64,000 nt of DNA, from positions 186,001-250,000 of the forward strand of contig NZ_FOXP01000005.1 in assembly GCF_900115745.1 (NCBI RefSeq), read 5' to 3'. How positions within the stretch are numbered: position 1 is the first letter of the stretch; the number at the start of each line of letters is the position of its first letter. Of the stretch, positions 18,930-26,638 are shown piece after piece. A program made the translations under genes and the position numbers. The stretch comes from Sphingomonas rubra (GTDB lineage: Bacteria > Pseudomonadota > Alphaproteobacteria > Sphingomonadales > Sphingomonadaceae). The notes under the pieces were generated by a model. That model ran no database searches, was not told the DNA's origin, and saw only the letters and a program-made list of their open reading frames with translations.

Positions 18930-19148
18930 TTGGCCAAGGAAGAACTGCTCGAGATGCGTGGCCGCGTGGTGGAGCTGCTCCCCAACGCGATGTTCCGTGT
19001 GCAGCTCGAGAACGATCACGAGATCCTGGGGCACACCGCGGGCAAGATGCGCAAGAACCGCATCCGCGTGCTGACCGGGGACGAAGTGCTCGTCGAACTC
19101 ACTCCCTACGACCTGACCAAGGGCCGCATCACCTACCGCTTCAAGTAA
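18930..19148 (+). CDS. infA: Translation initiation factor IF-1
   Basis: IF-1 binds the ribosomal A site during initiation. The 72-residue product, read from a TTG start at 18930, is (M)[15 protein letters not shown]..., identical in length and pattern to alphaproteobacterial IF-1: a single S1/OB fold with the conserved [13 protein letters not shown] and the C-terminal [20 protein letters not shown] at 18917 is the ribosome binding site. A longer frame from an ATG at 18825 would add 35 unrelated residues and is rejected. The infA-maf order is normal for sphingomonads. Confidence 0.97.
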   Translation: MAKEELLEMRGRVVELLPNAMFRVQLENDHEILGHTAGKMRKNRIRVLTGDEVLVELTPYDLTKGRITYRFK

Positions 19149-19175
19149 GCTGGTGACGTTTGGACTCTGATCCCC

Positions 19176-19261
19176 CGTCATGCCGGGTCCGTCCCGGCAT
19201 CCAGAGCCACGAGGGATGCCGCTGCTTGACCCTGGATGCCGGGACGAGCCCGGCATGACGG
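19176..19261. repeat. Palindromic intergenic repeat, copy 5, overlapping the maf start
   Basis: Left arm gtcatgccgggtccgtcccg and right arm cgggacgagcccggcatgac, inner ends ATCCAGAGCC and CCCTGGAT. The terminal GGCATGACG of the right arm supplies the ATG codon of maf at 19255, so the repeat is part of the translation start region of an essential-type housekeeping gene cluster. Confidence 0.9.
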
Positions 19262-19842
19262 ACTCGTCCGCTTTCTCCCTCGTCCTCGCCTCCACCTCGC
19301 CGCGCCGGCTGGAGCTGCTCGGCCGTCTCGGCGTCGTGCCCGACCGCCTCGCCGCGCCCGACATCGACGAGGCACCGCGCCGCGCCGAGCCGCCGCGTGC
19401 CTATGTGCTGCGCATCACCCGCGCCAAGGCCACCGCGGTGGAGCGTGCGCCGGACGAGGTGATCCTGGCGGGCGACACCACCATCGCCGCCGGCTCGCGC
19501 ATCCTCGGCAAGCCCGCCGACGCCGACGAGGCGCGCGCGATGCTGCGCCTGCTCTCCGGCCGTCGCCACCGCTGCCTGTCGGCGATCTGCGTGATCGGCG
19601 CCGACGGGGCGGAGCGGACGCGATTGTCCGACACGATCGTCGCCTTTCGCCCGCTGGAGGCGGCCGAGATCGACGCCTATCTCGCCACAGACGAGTGGGT
19701 CGGCAAGGCGGGCGCCTACGCGATCCAGGGCCGGGCGGAGGCGTTCGTGCGCTTCCTCCACGGCAGCCATTCCGGCGTCATCGGCCTGCCGCTGACCGAG
19801 ACGCGCACGCTGCTGCGCTGGGCCGGACTGCCGCTTGCCTGA
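19255..19842 (+). CDS. Maf family nucleotide pyrophosphatase
   Basis: Maf proteins hydrolyse non-canonical or canonical nucleoside triphosphates (dTTP/UTP or m7GTP types) and are linked to septum control. The 195-residue product has the N-terminal ASTSPRRLELL motif, the acidic metal-binding stretch VILAGDTTIAA, and the later KAGAYAIQGRAEAF and GSHSGVIGLPL blocks, all standard. The start ATG lies in the last bases of a palindromic repeat; the frame is open upstream, but the residues there are only translated repeat. There is no obvious ribosome binding site because the repeat occupies that position. The next gene begins directly after the stop (TGA-ATG). Confidence 0.92.
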   Translation: MTDSSAFSLVLASTSPRRLELLGRLGVVPDRLAAPDIDEAPRRAEPPRAYVLRITRAKATAVERAPDEVILAGDTTIAAGSRILGKPADADEARAMLRLLSGRRHRCLSAICVIGADGAERTRLSDTIVAFRPLEAAEIDAYLATDEWVGKAGAYAIQGRAEAFVRFLHGSHSGVIGLPLTETRTLLRWAGLPLA

Positions 19843-20796
19843 ATGACGATGATCGAATGGTTGTTCGAGGCCGGAATCGGCGAAGCGCGCGCCGCACTGG
19901 TCGAGGGCGAGCGCATCCTGGTCGCCGCGATCGAGCCCGACGATGCCGGCCCGCTGGTCGGGCTGGTGTCGCGCGCCCGGCTGGTCGAGCGGCTACCGGC
20001 GCGGCGCGGGCGTGCGACGCTGGACAACGGCGCCGAGATCCTGGTGTCCGACCTGCCGCCCGCGCTGACCCAGGGCGCTGCCCTCATGGTGGAGATCACG
20101 CGCGAGGCAATTTTCGAGGCCGGTCGCGCCAAACCGCCGCAGGGCCGGCCGAGCGATGCGCCTCCCGCCCCCGCTCCCGATCTGCTGGCGCGCCTCGTCG
20201 CCACCGGCCATCCGGTGCGGCACCTGCGCGCGCACGAGCCAGACCTGCTCGAACGGGCGGGCTGGTCCGAACTGCTGGAGGAGGCGGCGACCGGCGACAT
20301 CGCGTTCGCGGGCGGCGCGCTGCGAATGTCGCCGACGCCGGCGATGACCTTGTTCGACGTCGACGGCGCGCCGCCGGTCGACGCGCTCGCGCTCGCCGCG
20401 GCACCGGTCGTCGCCGCCGCCATCCTGCGTCACGGCATCGGCGGCTCGATCGGCGTCGATTTCCCGACGGTGGAGGGCAAGGCCGCGCGGCTGGCGGTCG
20501 CCGCCGCGATCGACGCCGCCCTGCCGCCGCCGTTCGAGCGGACCGCGATGAACGGCTTCGGCTTCCTCCAGATCGTCCGCCCGCGCCCGCGCGCCTCCCT
20601 GCCGGAGAGGGTGCGCGCCACTCCCACCCTCGCCACCGCCCGCGCCGCGCTGCGCCGGATCGAGCGCGAGCCCGCCGGTGCGCCGCGCGCGCACGCGTTG
20701 CCCGCCCCCGTCCACGCCGCGCTCCTCGCGCGTCCGCACTGGCTCGCTGAGCTCGCGCGGCGCACCGGCGTCGTTCACCAGCTGGAACCCGCATGA
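19843..20796 (+). CDS. RNase E/G-like protein, short form
   Basis: A 317-residue protein related to the catalytic part of RNase E/G. The best block is GGSIGVDFPTVEGKAARLAV followed by AMNGFGFLQIVRPRPR, which corresponds to the metal-binding DF and the GFGL(V/I)xxxR region of RNase E/G. It is much shorter than RNase G (about 490), lacks a recognisable full S1 domain and the zinc-link cysteines, so dimer-of-dimer assembly may differ. Such short forms between maf and yacG are usual in sphingomonads. It could trim rRNA or degrade mRNA; activity is inferred. It starts right after the maf stop and overlaps yacG by 4 bases. Confidence 0.8.
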   Translation: MTMIEWLFEAGIGEARAALVEGERILVAAIEPDDAGPLVGLVSRARLVERLPARRGRATLDNGAEILVSDLPPALTQGAALMVEITREAIFEAGRAKPPQGRPSDAPPAPAPDLLARLVATGHPVRHLRAHEPDLLERAGWSELLEEAATGDIAFAGGALRMSPTPAMTLFDVDGAPPVDALALAAAPVVAAAILRHGIGGSIGVDFPTVEGKAARLAVAAAIDAALPPPFERTAMNGFGFLQIVRPRPRASLPERVRATPTLATARAALRRIEREPAGAPRAHALPAPVHAALLARPHWLAELARRTGVVHQLEPA

Positions 20797-20978
20797 CCGC
20801 CACCGCCTGCCCGATCTGCGGCGAACCCGCCGCCCCCGATGTCCGCCCGTTTTGCTCGGCCCGCCACCGCGACCGTGACCTGCTGCAATGGCTGGGCGAG
20901 GGATATCGGCTGCCCGGTGGCCCCGCCCTCGACGCCGAGCGCGAGGACGGGCTGGACAAGCCCCGCGACCGCGACTAG
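20793..20978 (+). CDS. yacG: DNA gyrase inhibitor YacG, zinc ribbon protein
   Basis: A 61-residue YacG-type protein; in E. coli YacG binds GyrB and inhibits gyrase. The first zinc pair is CPICG (C6, C9). The second pair is normally C-x3-C in the sequence RPFCSxRC; here it reads RPFCSARHRDRDL, so the fourth ligand is a histidine. A CCCH site can still hold zinc, but the change is unusual for this family. The rest (DLLQWLGEGYRLPG) fits YacG. The gene overlaps the RNase gene by ATGA and is followed by tRNA-Phe after 29 bases. Confidence 0.88.
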   Translation: MTATACPICGEPAAPDVRPFCSARHRDRDLLQWLGEGYRLPGGPALDAEREDGLDKPRDRD

Positions 20979-21007
20979 GGACGCGCTTCCGATCGCCAGC
21001 CGATCGC

Positions 21008-21083
21008 GCCCAGGTAGCTCAGTTGGTAGAGCATGCGACTGAAAATCGCAGTGTCGGCGGTTCGATCCCGTCCCTGGGCACCA
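21008..21083 (+). tRNA. tRNA-Phe (GAA), CCA encoded
   Basis: A complete 76-base cloverleaf. The acceptor stem GCCCAGG pairs with CCTGGGC, the D arm is GCTC-AGTTGGTA-GAGC, the anticodon stem TGCGA/TCGCA holds the loop CTGAAAA with anticodon GAA (Phe), and the T arm is GGCGG-TTCGATC-CCGTC. The 3' ACCA is encoded in the DNA. Downstream, 21084-21270 contains no supported gene. Confidence 0.98.
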
Positions 21084-21270
21084 TCTTCCGCCGATCTCCG
21101 CTTAAACGGCGCGTTAACTTGCCCCTAGACGCCATTTACCCCTGATCTGCTGATTTGCCCTCAGGCGAATGGTTCTGAGTAAGGGTGGCCGCGGATCGTC
21201 GCACAGGTATCCTATTTGCGAGCTGGCGCTCCTCATCGCCTGACCGCTTCCGATCGGTCGTGACCGCCAT

Positions 21271-21837
21271 CTAGCTCCACGTCGCCGCGCGAATGAACGC
21301 GGCGGGCACCCCACCCCAGAGTTCACCCGGCGGGACGTTCTTGGTCACCACCGATCCTGCCGCGATCACCGCGCCGTCGCCGATGGTCACGCCCTTGAGC
21401 ACGGTGACTCGTGAGCCGAGCCAGACGCGATCGCCGATGACGATCGGTCCGGCGGTCGTCCGCGCACCGGACAGCCGGTGGCGGTCGTCGTCGATCAGCA
21501 TCAGTTCCGGACCGATCGCCACACCGTGCCCGATCCGCACGTCGAGGAAGCACGACACCGAGGCGTCGCCGTTGATGTAGCCGCTGCCGAGCATCAGCAT
21601 CGCGCCATGGTCGACGGTGACGGTCGCACCCGAATGGATGCTGAAGTCGCCATCCACCCTGAGCGTCCCGCCTTCCCGCAGCACGAGATGCGACTCGCGG
21701 TGGAAGCGGCCGGGCCATTGTATCCCGAAACGGAGCGTGCCGCCTCCGGTCACCTCGCCGTCGATGCGCAGTTTCGCACGCCTATGACGTACGATCTGGC
21801 GTGGCGTCCCGGTCGGCCAGGGAAACGCGCGGATCAT
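21271..21837 (-). CDS. Hexapeptide-repeat acyltransferase (left-handed beta-helix)
   Basis: A 188-residue protein with isoleucine-patch hexapeptide repeats over most of its length (for example [20 protein letters not shown] and [20 protein letters not shown]). The C-terminal part [20 protein letters not shown] with [10 protein letters not shown] is the classic ending of acetyltransferases of the LacA/NodL/CysE superfamily, which act as trimers with an active-site His; DDDRH near residue 117 could supply it. The acceptor is probably a sugar of a surface polysaccharide, but no polysaccharide genes are adjacent. It is a single gene with an unremarkable start. Confidence 0.88.
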   Translation of the reverse strand: MIRAFPWPTGTPRQIVRHRRAKLRIDGEVTGGGTLRFGIQWPGRFHRESHLVLREGGTLRVDGDFSIHSGATVTVDHGAMLMLGSGYINGDASVSCFLDVRIGHGVAIGPELMLIDDDRHRLSGARTTAGPIVIGDRVWLGSRVTVLKGVTIGDGAVIAAGSVVTKNVPPGELWGGVPAAFIRAATWS

Positions 21838-21855
21838 GATGGACGACGAACAGGA

Positions 21856-22119
21856 TCAGCTGGGCTGCGCCTCGCTCTCGTCCGCCGCGTCGCCGCCTTC
21901 CGTGGGGCTCGCGTCGGTGGCGTCCTCGTCCGACAACGCCTTCATCTCGGCCTCGCCGGCGTCATCATCCTCCAAGTCCGCCGTGGTCGCCGCGCCTGCG
22001 GCCTCGCCCCGCGTCGTCGGGTTGGTGGGCGGCGACATGCCGGCCATCGCCGGGTCCAAATGGTCGCCGTTCTCCGCGACCAGCTTCGTGCCTCCGAAAT
22101 TGTCGTCATTGTCGGACAT
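21856..22119 (-). CDS. Acidic low-complexity hypothetical protein
   Basis: An 87-residue very acidic protein (many Asp and Glu, Ala, few hydrophobic residues), predicted to be disordered. The N-terminus MSDNDDNFGGTKLVAENGDH looks ordered by design and may be the conserved part. The start at 22119 is chosen because GAGGAGAG stands just before it; an ATG 21 bases upstream lies in front of that site and is less likely. No domain is recognised. Its place next to an orphan sensor kinase and near stress genes makes a stress-related role possible, but this is a guess. Confidence 0.65.
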   Translation of the reverse strand: MSDNDDNFGGTKLVAENGDHLDPAMAGMSPPTNPTTRGEAAGAATTADLEDDDAGEAEMKALSDEDATDASPTEGGDAADESEAQPS

Positions 22120-22224
22120 GCTGCTCTCCTCATCCGCCACGCCTGTGCGGCGTTGTTCGAACGCGTCGATCGCCTGCTGGTCGCACCCGCCGGACCGGGA
22201 GTGGCGCTTGCCGCATCCGCGAAA

Positions 22225-23304
22225 CTAGACGCCAGACGTGGCGAAAAGGCGCTCCGTCGAGGGTTGGCCCAGCAAGTGGGGCGGGAGGGTCAGCGTCGCC
22301 CGCGTCCCGCCCCGGCGTTCAAGCGCGAAGCCGCCGCCATGACCTCGCGCCAGGCTAGTGGCGATCTGGAGGCCGAGGCTGGTGGTCGAATTCCCGTCAA
22401 AATTCTCCGCCAATCCGTGACCGTCGTCGTCGATCGTCACGGCCAGGCCGTTCTCCCCGTCTCCCGCCACGGTGACGATGATTCGGCCGCTTCGCTCCCG
22501 GGCGAAGCCATGCTCGATCGCATTGGCGACGGCCTCGGCCACGATCAGCGCGGTCGGCACCGCGGCGTCCGGCTGGAGCAGCAGGCGTTCGTCACCCTGC
22601 ATCGTCAGGGCGACGTCGTCGCGTCCGCTCGCCTCCACGACGTCGCGGCACAGGACCTCCAGGAACGGAAGAAGCGGCTGCGCCGCGCCGGACGGGTCGT
22701 AGAGCCGACGACTGATCCGGCCGACCAGCGCGATGCGGCCGGATGCCTCCTCCAGCGCCGCTCGGGCATCCGCGTCGGCAAGTCGTCTCTTCTGCATGGA
22801 GAGCAGTGCCGCCGCGACCTGGAGGTTGTTCGAGATGCGATGCTGCAACTCGCGGAACAGCAACTCCCGCGTCATCGCGAGCGACTGGCTCCGTTCCCGC
22901 TCGCGGGCGAGCTGCCGGTTCGCGTTCTGCATCCAGTGGACGAGGGCGAGATCGGTCGCGACCACGAACAGGTAGAAGCAGAGCGCGATGCCGGTCGTTC
23001 CGGTCAGCATGAAACTGTTTGGGGGCGGGATGAAGAAGTACCAGGCGAGCAGCCCGCACAGGATCGCCGATGCGCTTCCCAGCCAGACGCCGAACAGGAA
23101 GGAGGTGACGATCACCGCCGGGAAGAAGGTGATGTAGGGAAAGCCTGGAGGAAGCAGGGGGTCGGCGATCGTCCGGGCGGCCCATGCGAGCGCCACGATG
23201 GCGATGGTCGTCAGCGAGCCCAGCAGCGGCCGATCGCGCGCGATCGGAAGCCGCTCGGTCCAGCGGCGCCGATCCGATGCGATGGCGATCGATCCCCCCT
23301 CCAT
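22225..23304 (-). CDS. Membrane sensor histidine kinase, DUF4118 + HisKA_2 type
   Basis: A 359-residue kinase. Residues about 27-125 contain four hydrophobic segments arranged as in the DUF4118 domain of KdpD. A linker coiled coil (NANRQLARERERSQSLAMTR) leads to the HisKA_2 phospho-acceptor helix RELQHRISNNLQVAAALLSM with H155, and then to a HATPase with the N box EAVANAIEHGF and the G boxes IDDDGHGL and TSLGLQIA. In alphaproteobacteria HisKA_2/HWE kinases often feed the PhyR-EcfG general stress response. No response regulator is adjacent, so it is an orphan. The start is set at 23304 because the frame upstream runs through a half-copy of the palindromic repeat. Confidence 0.88.
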   Translation of the reverse strand: MEGGSIAIASDRRRWTERLPIARDRPLLGSLTTIAIVALAWAARTIADPLLPPGFPYITFFPAVIVTSFLFGVWLGSASAILCGLLAWYFFIPPPNSFMLTGTTGIALCFYLFVVATDLALVHWMQNANRQLARERERSQSLAMTRELLFRELQHRISNNLQVAAALLSMQKRRLADADARAALEEASGRIALVGRISRRLYDPSGAAQPLLPFLEVLCRDVVEASGRDDVALTMQGDERLLLQPDAAVPTALIVAEAVANAIEHGFARERSGRIIVTVAGDGENGLAVTIDDDGHGLAENFDGNSTTSLGLQIATSLARGHGGGFALERRGGTRATLTLPPHLLGQPSTERLFATSGV

Positions 23305-23350
23305 GCCGATGCCGTTACGAGCTTGTACTGACTTCGTCACGTTCCGTTGT

Positions 23351-23366
23351 TCCCGCGAAAGCGGGA
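23351..23366. repeat. Solitary repeat half-site
   Basis: The hairpin tcccgcgaaagcggga followed by gcatccagga equals the left arm of the TTCCCGCGAAGGCGGGAA subtype (see 14777), but no inverted right arm follows. It is a remnant or single-unit copy upstream of the sensor kinase gene. Confidence 0.6.
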
Positions 23367-23496
23367 CGTACGCATCCAGGACATGAACCGCCTTGATCGA
23401 GATCGGGTCGAACAACGCAGGAGTTGACGTCGTGTCCCTCCCCGGTCCGATCGACCGCGATGCCGATGCAATCATGAACGTCCGAATATGGTTCGA

Positions 23497-24537
23497 TCAG
23501 GTCGCCGGAACGATGTCATGGATGGAGAGCCCCGGCCGGCCGAGCGGCACGACGCCGCTCGTGAGATGGGTGACCAGTGCCGCTGCGTCGCGCATCCCGC
23601 TGTTCCAGCGCGCTCGTATCGTCGCCGGGGAGAAATCCATCGCCTTGCCCGCCACTTCCTGGCGCTGATCCGTGTAGGACAGCCGGACCAGCGTGACCGA
23701 GCGTGAAGCAGCATCCGGATCGGTCGCGTACGCGTCTCGCCAGCGATCGACTGCGCGACGCGACTGACCGCTGAACAGCAGGTCCTGTGTACGTCCGATT
23801 ACTTCTCCCAGCGTCTGCGGCAGCGGCGCCGCATCGGGTAACAGGTCGATGGCGATACACAGCACCGGCCTTTCGCGAGCCGTGCCGAGCACCGCATCGA
23901 TCGGCAGGTTCGCCGACAGGCCGCCGTCGACGAACAGCCGTCCGCCGATCGGCACGGCAGGAAAGGTCGGGGGCATCGCGGCACTCGCGCGGATATGGTC
24001 GGCGTCGATCCTCTGCTCGGCCGTATCGAACAAGGTTTCCCGACCACTGCCGAGATCGACGGCCAGGGCGCCATAGCGCACATGGCCGGCGTTCAATCGT
24101 TCGAAGTCGACGAGATGCGCGAGCGAACCGCGCATCGGCGCGGTGTCGTAGATCGCGGGCGTCGCGGCGGTTTGCGCCGCACTACCCGCCGGCGCGAACA
24201 ATCCGGACCGTCCAGCGAGCATCGTCGTCAGCGCCTCTCCCGTCCGCCGCCACGTCTCCGGGATCGCTTCCCACCACATCGGCCAACCGCCTTCGGCGCG
24301 TGGACGCCACAAGCTCTCCAGGCGTGCCACCCGATCGCGCGGCGCGTTGCCGGCGATCACCGCGCCGTTGATCGCCCCCGCCGACGTGCCGACGATCCAG
24401 TCCGGCTCGATCCCGTGCTCGTGCAGCACCTGATACGCCCCCGCCTGATAGGCGCCGAGCGCGTTGCCGCCCGCGAGTACCAGCGCGATCCGGTGACCGG
24501 CCAGACGGTCGATCACAGCGGCGATCCCGCGCGGCAT
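23497..24537 (-). CDS. Patatin-like phospholipase
   Basis: A 346-residue patatin-family protein (RssA/YchK type). The oxyanion glycine motif GGNALGAYQAGAYQVL (residues 23-38) is followed by the nucleophile elbow GTSAG with S52, and the catalytic aspartate is in the later FVDGGLSANLP. A Ser-Asp dyad hydrolase acting on lipids is expected. The C-terminal third (after FSGQSRRAVDRW) matches the DUF3734 tail of bacterial patatins of this type. The start at 24537 overlaps the upstream metallo-hydrolase gene by 25 bases, so the pair is coupled. No signal peptide is visible; it should be cytoplasmic or membrane-associated. Confidence 0.9.
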   Translation of the reverse strand: MPRGIAAVIDRLAGHRIALVLAGGNALGAYQAGAYQVLHEHGIEPDWIVGTSAGAINGAVIAGNAPRDRVARLESLWRPRAEGGWPMWWEAIPETWRRTGEALTTMLAGRSGLFAPAGSAAQTAATPAIYDTAPMRGSLAHLVDFERLNAGHVRYGALAVDLGSGRETLFDTAEQRIDADHIRASAAMPPTFPAVPIGGRLFVDGGLSANLPIDAVLGTARERPVLCIAIDLLPDAAPLPQTLGEVIGRTQDLLFSGQSRRAVDRWRDAYATDPDAASRSVTLVRLSYTDQRQEVAGKAMDFSPATIRARWNSGMRDAAALVTHLTSGVVPLGRPGLSIHDIVPAT

Positions 24538-25367
24538 CGCTCCAGCTCGACGGGATCGTGCGTGCAGGTGACGGTGACCGCGTCGCGCCGCTCGATCGAC
24601 AGCGCGCGCAGCCTTTCCTGATTGGCCATGCGGCTGACAGCATCGACCTCCATCAATCGCTGATAGGCGCGCAGCCCCGGCGTGCATCGCCGCCGCGCCC
24701 CGCGCATCTCGCCGCGGTAGAAATAGGCGTCGCCGGCGTGCAGCAGCCAACGCCCGTCATTTTGGCGGATGGCGACGCCGGCGTGGCCCCAGGTGTGGCC
24801 CGGCAGCGGCACCAGCAGGATCTCGGGCGGCAAGCCGTCGAGGTCGCGAACCGCGTCAAAGCCGAACCACGGCTCGCCGTGCGCGCCGTAGCGACGCCAA
24901 TGCTGCACGTCGTCGAGCTGGCGCGGGCGCCAGCGGTTGCGCGCCACCACGCCGGCGCGCGGGCCCGTGGCATCGTCATACTCGCGCTGCATGACGTGCA
25001 CGGCCGCGTTGGGGAAATCCTCCAGCCCGCCGGCGTGGTCGAAGTCGAGGTGCGTCGCGACGATGTGCCGCATGTCGCCGGCCTTGTAGCCAAGCGCCTC
25101 GACTTGGCGGATCGCCGTGTCGCGCTCGTGCAGCCTGATGTTGAGCATCATCCGCCACGGCAGGGTGATGCGCGGCTGCGGGTGGCGGTGCGGGTGCGCG
25201 ACGTCGCGCAGGCCGTAGCCGGTGTCGACCAGCACCAGCCCGTGCGCGTCCGTTTCGATCAGCAGGCAGTGGCAGACGATCCGCCCGAACGGACCCAGGC
25301 TGCGCCCGTCGAACAGCGCGCCGCCCAGCGGACAGTCGGTGCCGCAATTCAGATGGTGGATACGCAT
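24513..25367 (-). CDS. Metallo-beta-lactamase-fold hydrolase
   Basis: A 284-residue MBL-fold protein. The zinc motif HxHxDH is modified at the first position: it reads THLDFDHAGG (H-L-D-F-D-H), the form found in the N-acyl homoserine lactonase/AttM-like branch; the later histidines are in LPGHTWGHAG and the bridging Asp in LLHAGDAYFY. The first residues MRIHHLNCGTDCPLGG match sphingomonad members of this branch. Whether the substrate is a lactone is not known. GGAGA before 25367 supports that start over the in-frame one 18 bases earlier. It forms a two-gene unit with the patatin. Confidence 0.87.
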   Translation of the reverse strand: MRIHHLNCGTDCPLGGALFDGRSLGPFGRIVCHCLLIETDAHGLVLVDTGYGLRDVAHPHRHPQPRITLPWRMMLNIRLHERDTAIRQVEALGYKAGDMRHIVATHLDFDHAGGLEDFPNAAVHVMQREYDDATGPRAGVVARNRWRPRQLDDVQHWRRYGAHGEPWFGFDAVRDLDGLPPEILLVPLPGHTWGHAGVAIRQNDGRWLLHAGDAYFYRGEMRGARRRCTPGLRAYQRLMEVDAVSRMANQERLRALSIERRDAVTVTCTHDPVELERCRAGSPL

Positions 25368-25520
25368 GCACGGTCTCCTCACCATTCAGGTCGGTCGGCT
25401 GGTGCTCAACGCTCGCGCGCTGACAAAGTGTGCCTTCCCCATCGTGTCGCGCGCGTTGGCGAGCGACCAATGTAGGTAGCGGTGGCTCTCCGACGCATCG
25501 CGCCGGAGAGCCACCGCCCG

Positions 25521-25844
25521 TCATTGTATCGCCGGATCGGTTTCGACGACGCCGGCGGCATCGAACTCGCCGAAGGCGTCGCGGACCTTCTCCGCCATCT
25601 CCTCGCCCGACACCTCGACCGTGACGGCGACGGCACCGTTCAGCGGGGCATCGTCACGCGCCTCGGCACTGGGCTCGCCGGCTTCGGTATCGGAGCCCGC
25701 CTTCTCCTCACCGGCGCTGTTCTCGTCACCCTCGGCAGTGATGAAGATGGCGGCTCGATCCAGGTCGAACTGCTGGACCAGCCGCTCGACCGTCATCTCG
25801 GCCTCGCGGCGCGTGTCAAAGGTCGCACTCAGCATCACGGTCAT
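25521..25844 (-). CDS. Small acidic hypothetical protein near stress genes
   Basis: A 107-residue protein. The first 35 residues (MTVMLSATFDTRREAEMTVE, RLVQQFDLDRAAIF) resemble a ferredoxin-like alpha-beta unit of the kind seen in general-stress or SPOR-like small proteins; the middle is acidic and disordered (GDENSAGEEKAGSDTEAGEP), and the end (VAVTVEVSGEEMAEKVRDAF) looks folded again, so the two ends may form one domain with an acidic loop. GAGGAAG before 25844 is a good ribosome binding site. It lies 71 bases downstream of the ferritin-like gene in the same orientation, so co-expression with it is likely. Function unknown. Confidence 0.72.
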   Translation of the reverse strand: MTVMLSATFDTRREAEMTVERLVQQFDLDRAAIFITAEGDENSAGEEKAGSDTEAGEPSAEARDDAPLNGAVAVTVEVSGEEMAEKVRDAFGEFDAAGVVETDPAIQ

Positions 25845-25915
25845 GATCGTCTTCCTCGATACAGGGGACACCCGCCCGGACTGACCGGACGGTTCGCTCT
25901 CGGCGGCAGGATCGA

Positions 25916-26419
25916 TCAGGCGTCCTCGGCCTGCATGTTGACCGACGTCTCCGCCAGTTGCGTCATATACTCGTCGCCGGAGTAGATCTCCTTGGTGGCG
26001 TCGCGCAGCTTCTTGTTGTCGTCCTTCAGCCCGAGCGCCTTGGCATAGGCCGCGGCGGTGCCGAAGCCGGCGATGCCGTAATGGGTCATGCGCTGGTACT
26101 GGGCGACGATCAGCACATCGAGCACGGGCCCCTTCTCCGGACCTTCCTCCAGCACGTGCTTGGTCGCCTCGGCGACGAGGCCTTCCATGCCCTTGCAATG
26201 CTCCTTGGAAACCTTCTCGTCCTGTCCGGCGATCAGCTCCTTCAGCACCGCGGTGTGCTTGGTGATGCCCTCGTACGACGCGGCCAGCATCTCCTTCAGC
26301 TTGGCATCGCTCGCCTTGGGCGTGATCTTCTTCAACACCTTCAGCATCTGGTCGTTGGCGGACCACAGGTCCTTCAGCTCGTCGACGTAGACGTCCTTCA
26401 GATTCTCGGGGGTCGACAT
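25916..26419 (-). CDS. DUF892 / YciE-YciF ferritin-like protein
   Basis: A 167-residue four-helix protein of the DUF892 family (YciF/YciE). Conserved features include ENLKDVYVDELKDLWSAND near the start, MLAASYEGITKHTAVLKEL, GPVLDVLIVAQYQRMTHYGI and KEIYSGDEYMTQLAE, with Glu and His at the expected spacing of a di-iron site. Members are made in general stress and may handle iron or peroxide. AGGAG before the ATG at 26419 supports this start; the longer open frame upstream is non-coding. A candidate EcfG promoter (GGAAC-N16-CGCT) lies about 50 bases upstream. Confidence 0.9.
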   Translation of the reverse strand: MSTPENLKDVYVDELKDLWSANDQMLKVLKKITPKASDAKLKEMLAASYEGITKHTAVLKELIAGQDEKVSKEHCKGMEGLVAEATKHVLEEGPEKGPVLDVLIVAQYQRMTHYGIAGFGTAAAYAKALGLKDDNKKLRDATKEIYSGDEYMTQLAETSVNMQAEDA

Positions 26420-26466
26420 AGCAAGCTCCTGACATCGCTCGGGCGAACTGCCCGGCACGCGGGAAG

Positions 26467-26491
26467 AGCGCCCCGCCATGGATGATGTTCC
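26467..26491 (-). promoter_or_regulatory. Candidate EcfG (general stress) promoter for the ferritin-like gene
   Basis: On the minus strand GGAAC (26491-26487), a 16-base spacer and CGCT (26470-26467) match the alphaproteobacterial EcfG consensus GGAAC-N16-CGTT except for one base. The -10 element is about 47 bases from the ATG at 26419. Confidence 0.45.
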
Positions 26492-26564
26492 TGGCGGGCG
26501 GGCGGATAAGCCGATGATCTCGATCAGCGCGTCGCGGCCTGTCGCGCGTAATCCACCCGGGCTG

Positions 26565-26589
26565 GGGACCTTGTCGTTCAGCGCGCGTT
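26565..26589 (+). promoter_or_regulatory. Candidate EcfG (general stress) promoter for csbD
   Basis: On the plus strand GGGAC (26565-26569), a 16-base spacer and CGTT (26586-26589) match the EcfG consensus GGAAC-N16-CGTT with one difference. The -10 element is 49 bases from the ATG at 26639, and the site mirrors the divergent one on the other strand. Confidence 0.45.
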
Positions 26590-26638
26590 GTCGCGGGCAT
26601 CGCGCCCGGTATCGGGCGCGCGACAGGAGACAGGAACG

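Noticed and set aside
21084-21270. A small gene or attachment site behind tRNA-Phe
   Set aside because: No repeated copy of the tRNA 3' end is visible nearby, no integrase is present and the short frame on the minus strand overlaps a clear acyltransferase gene.
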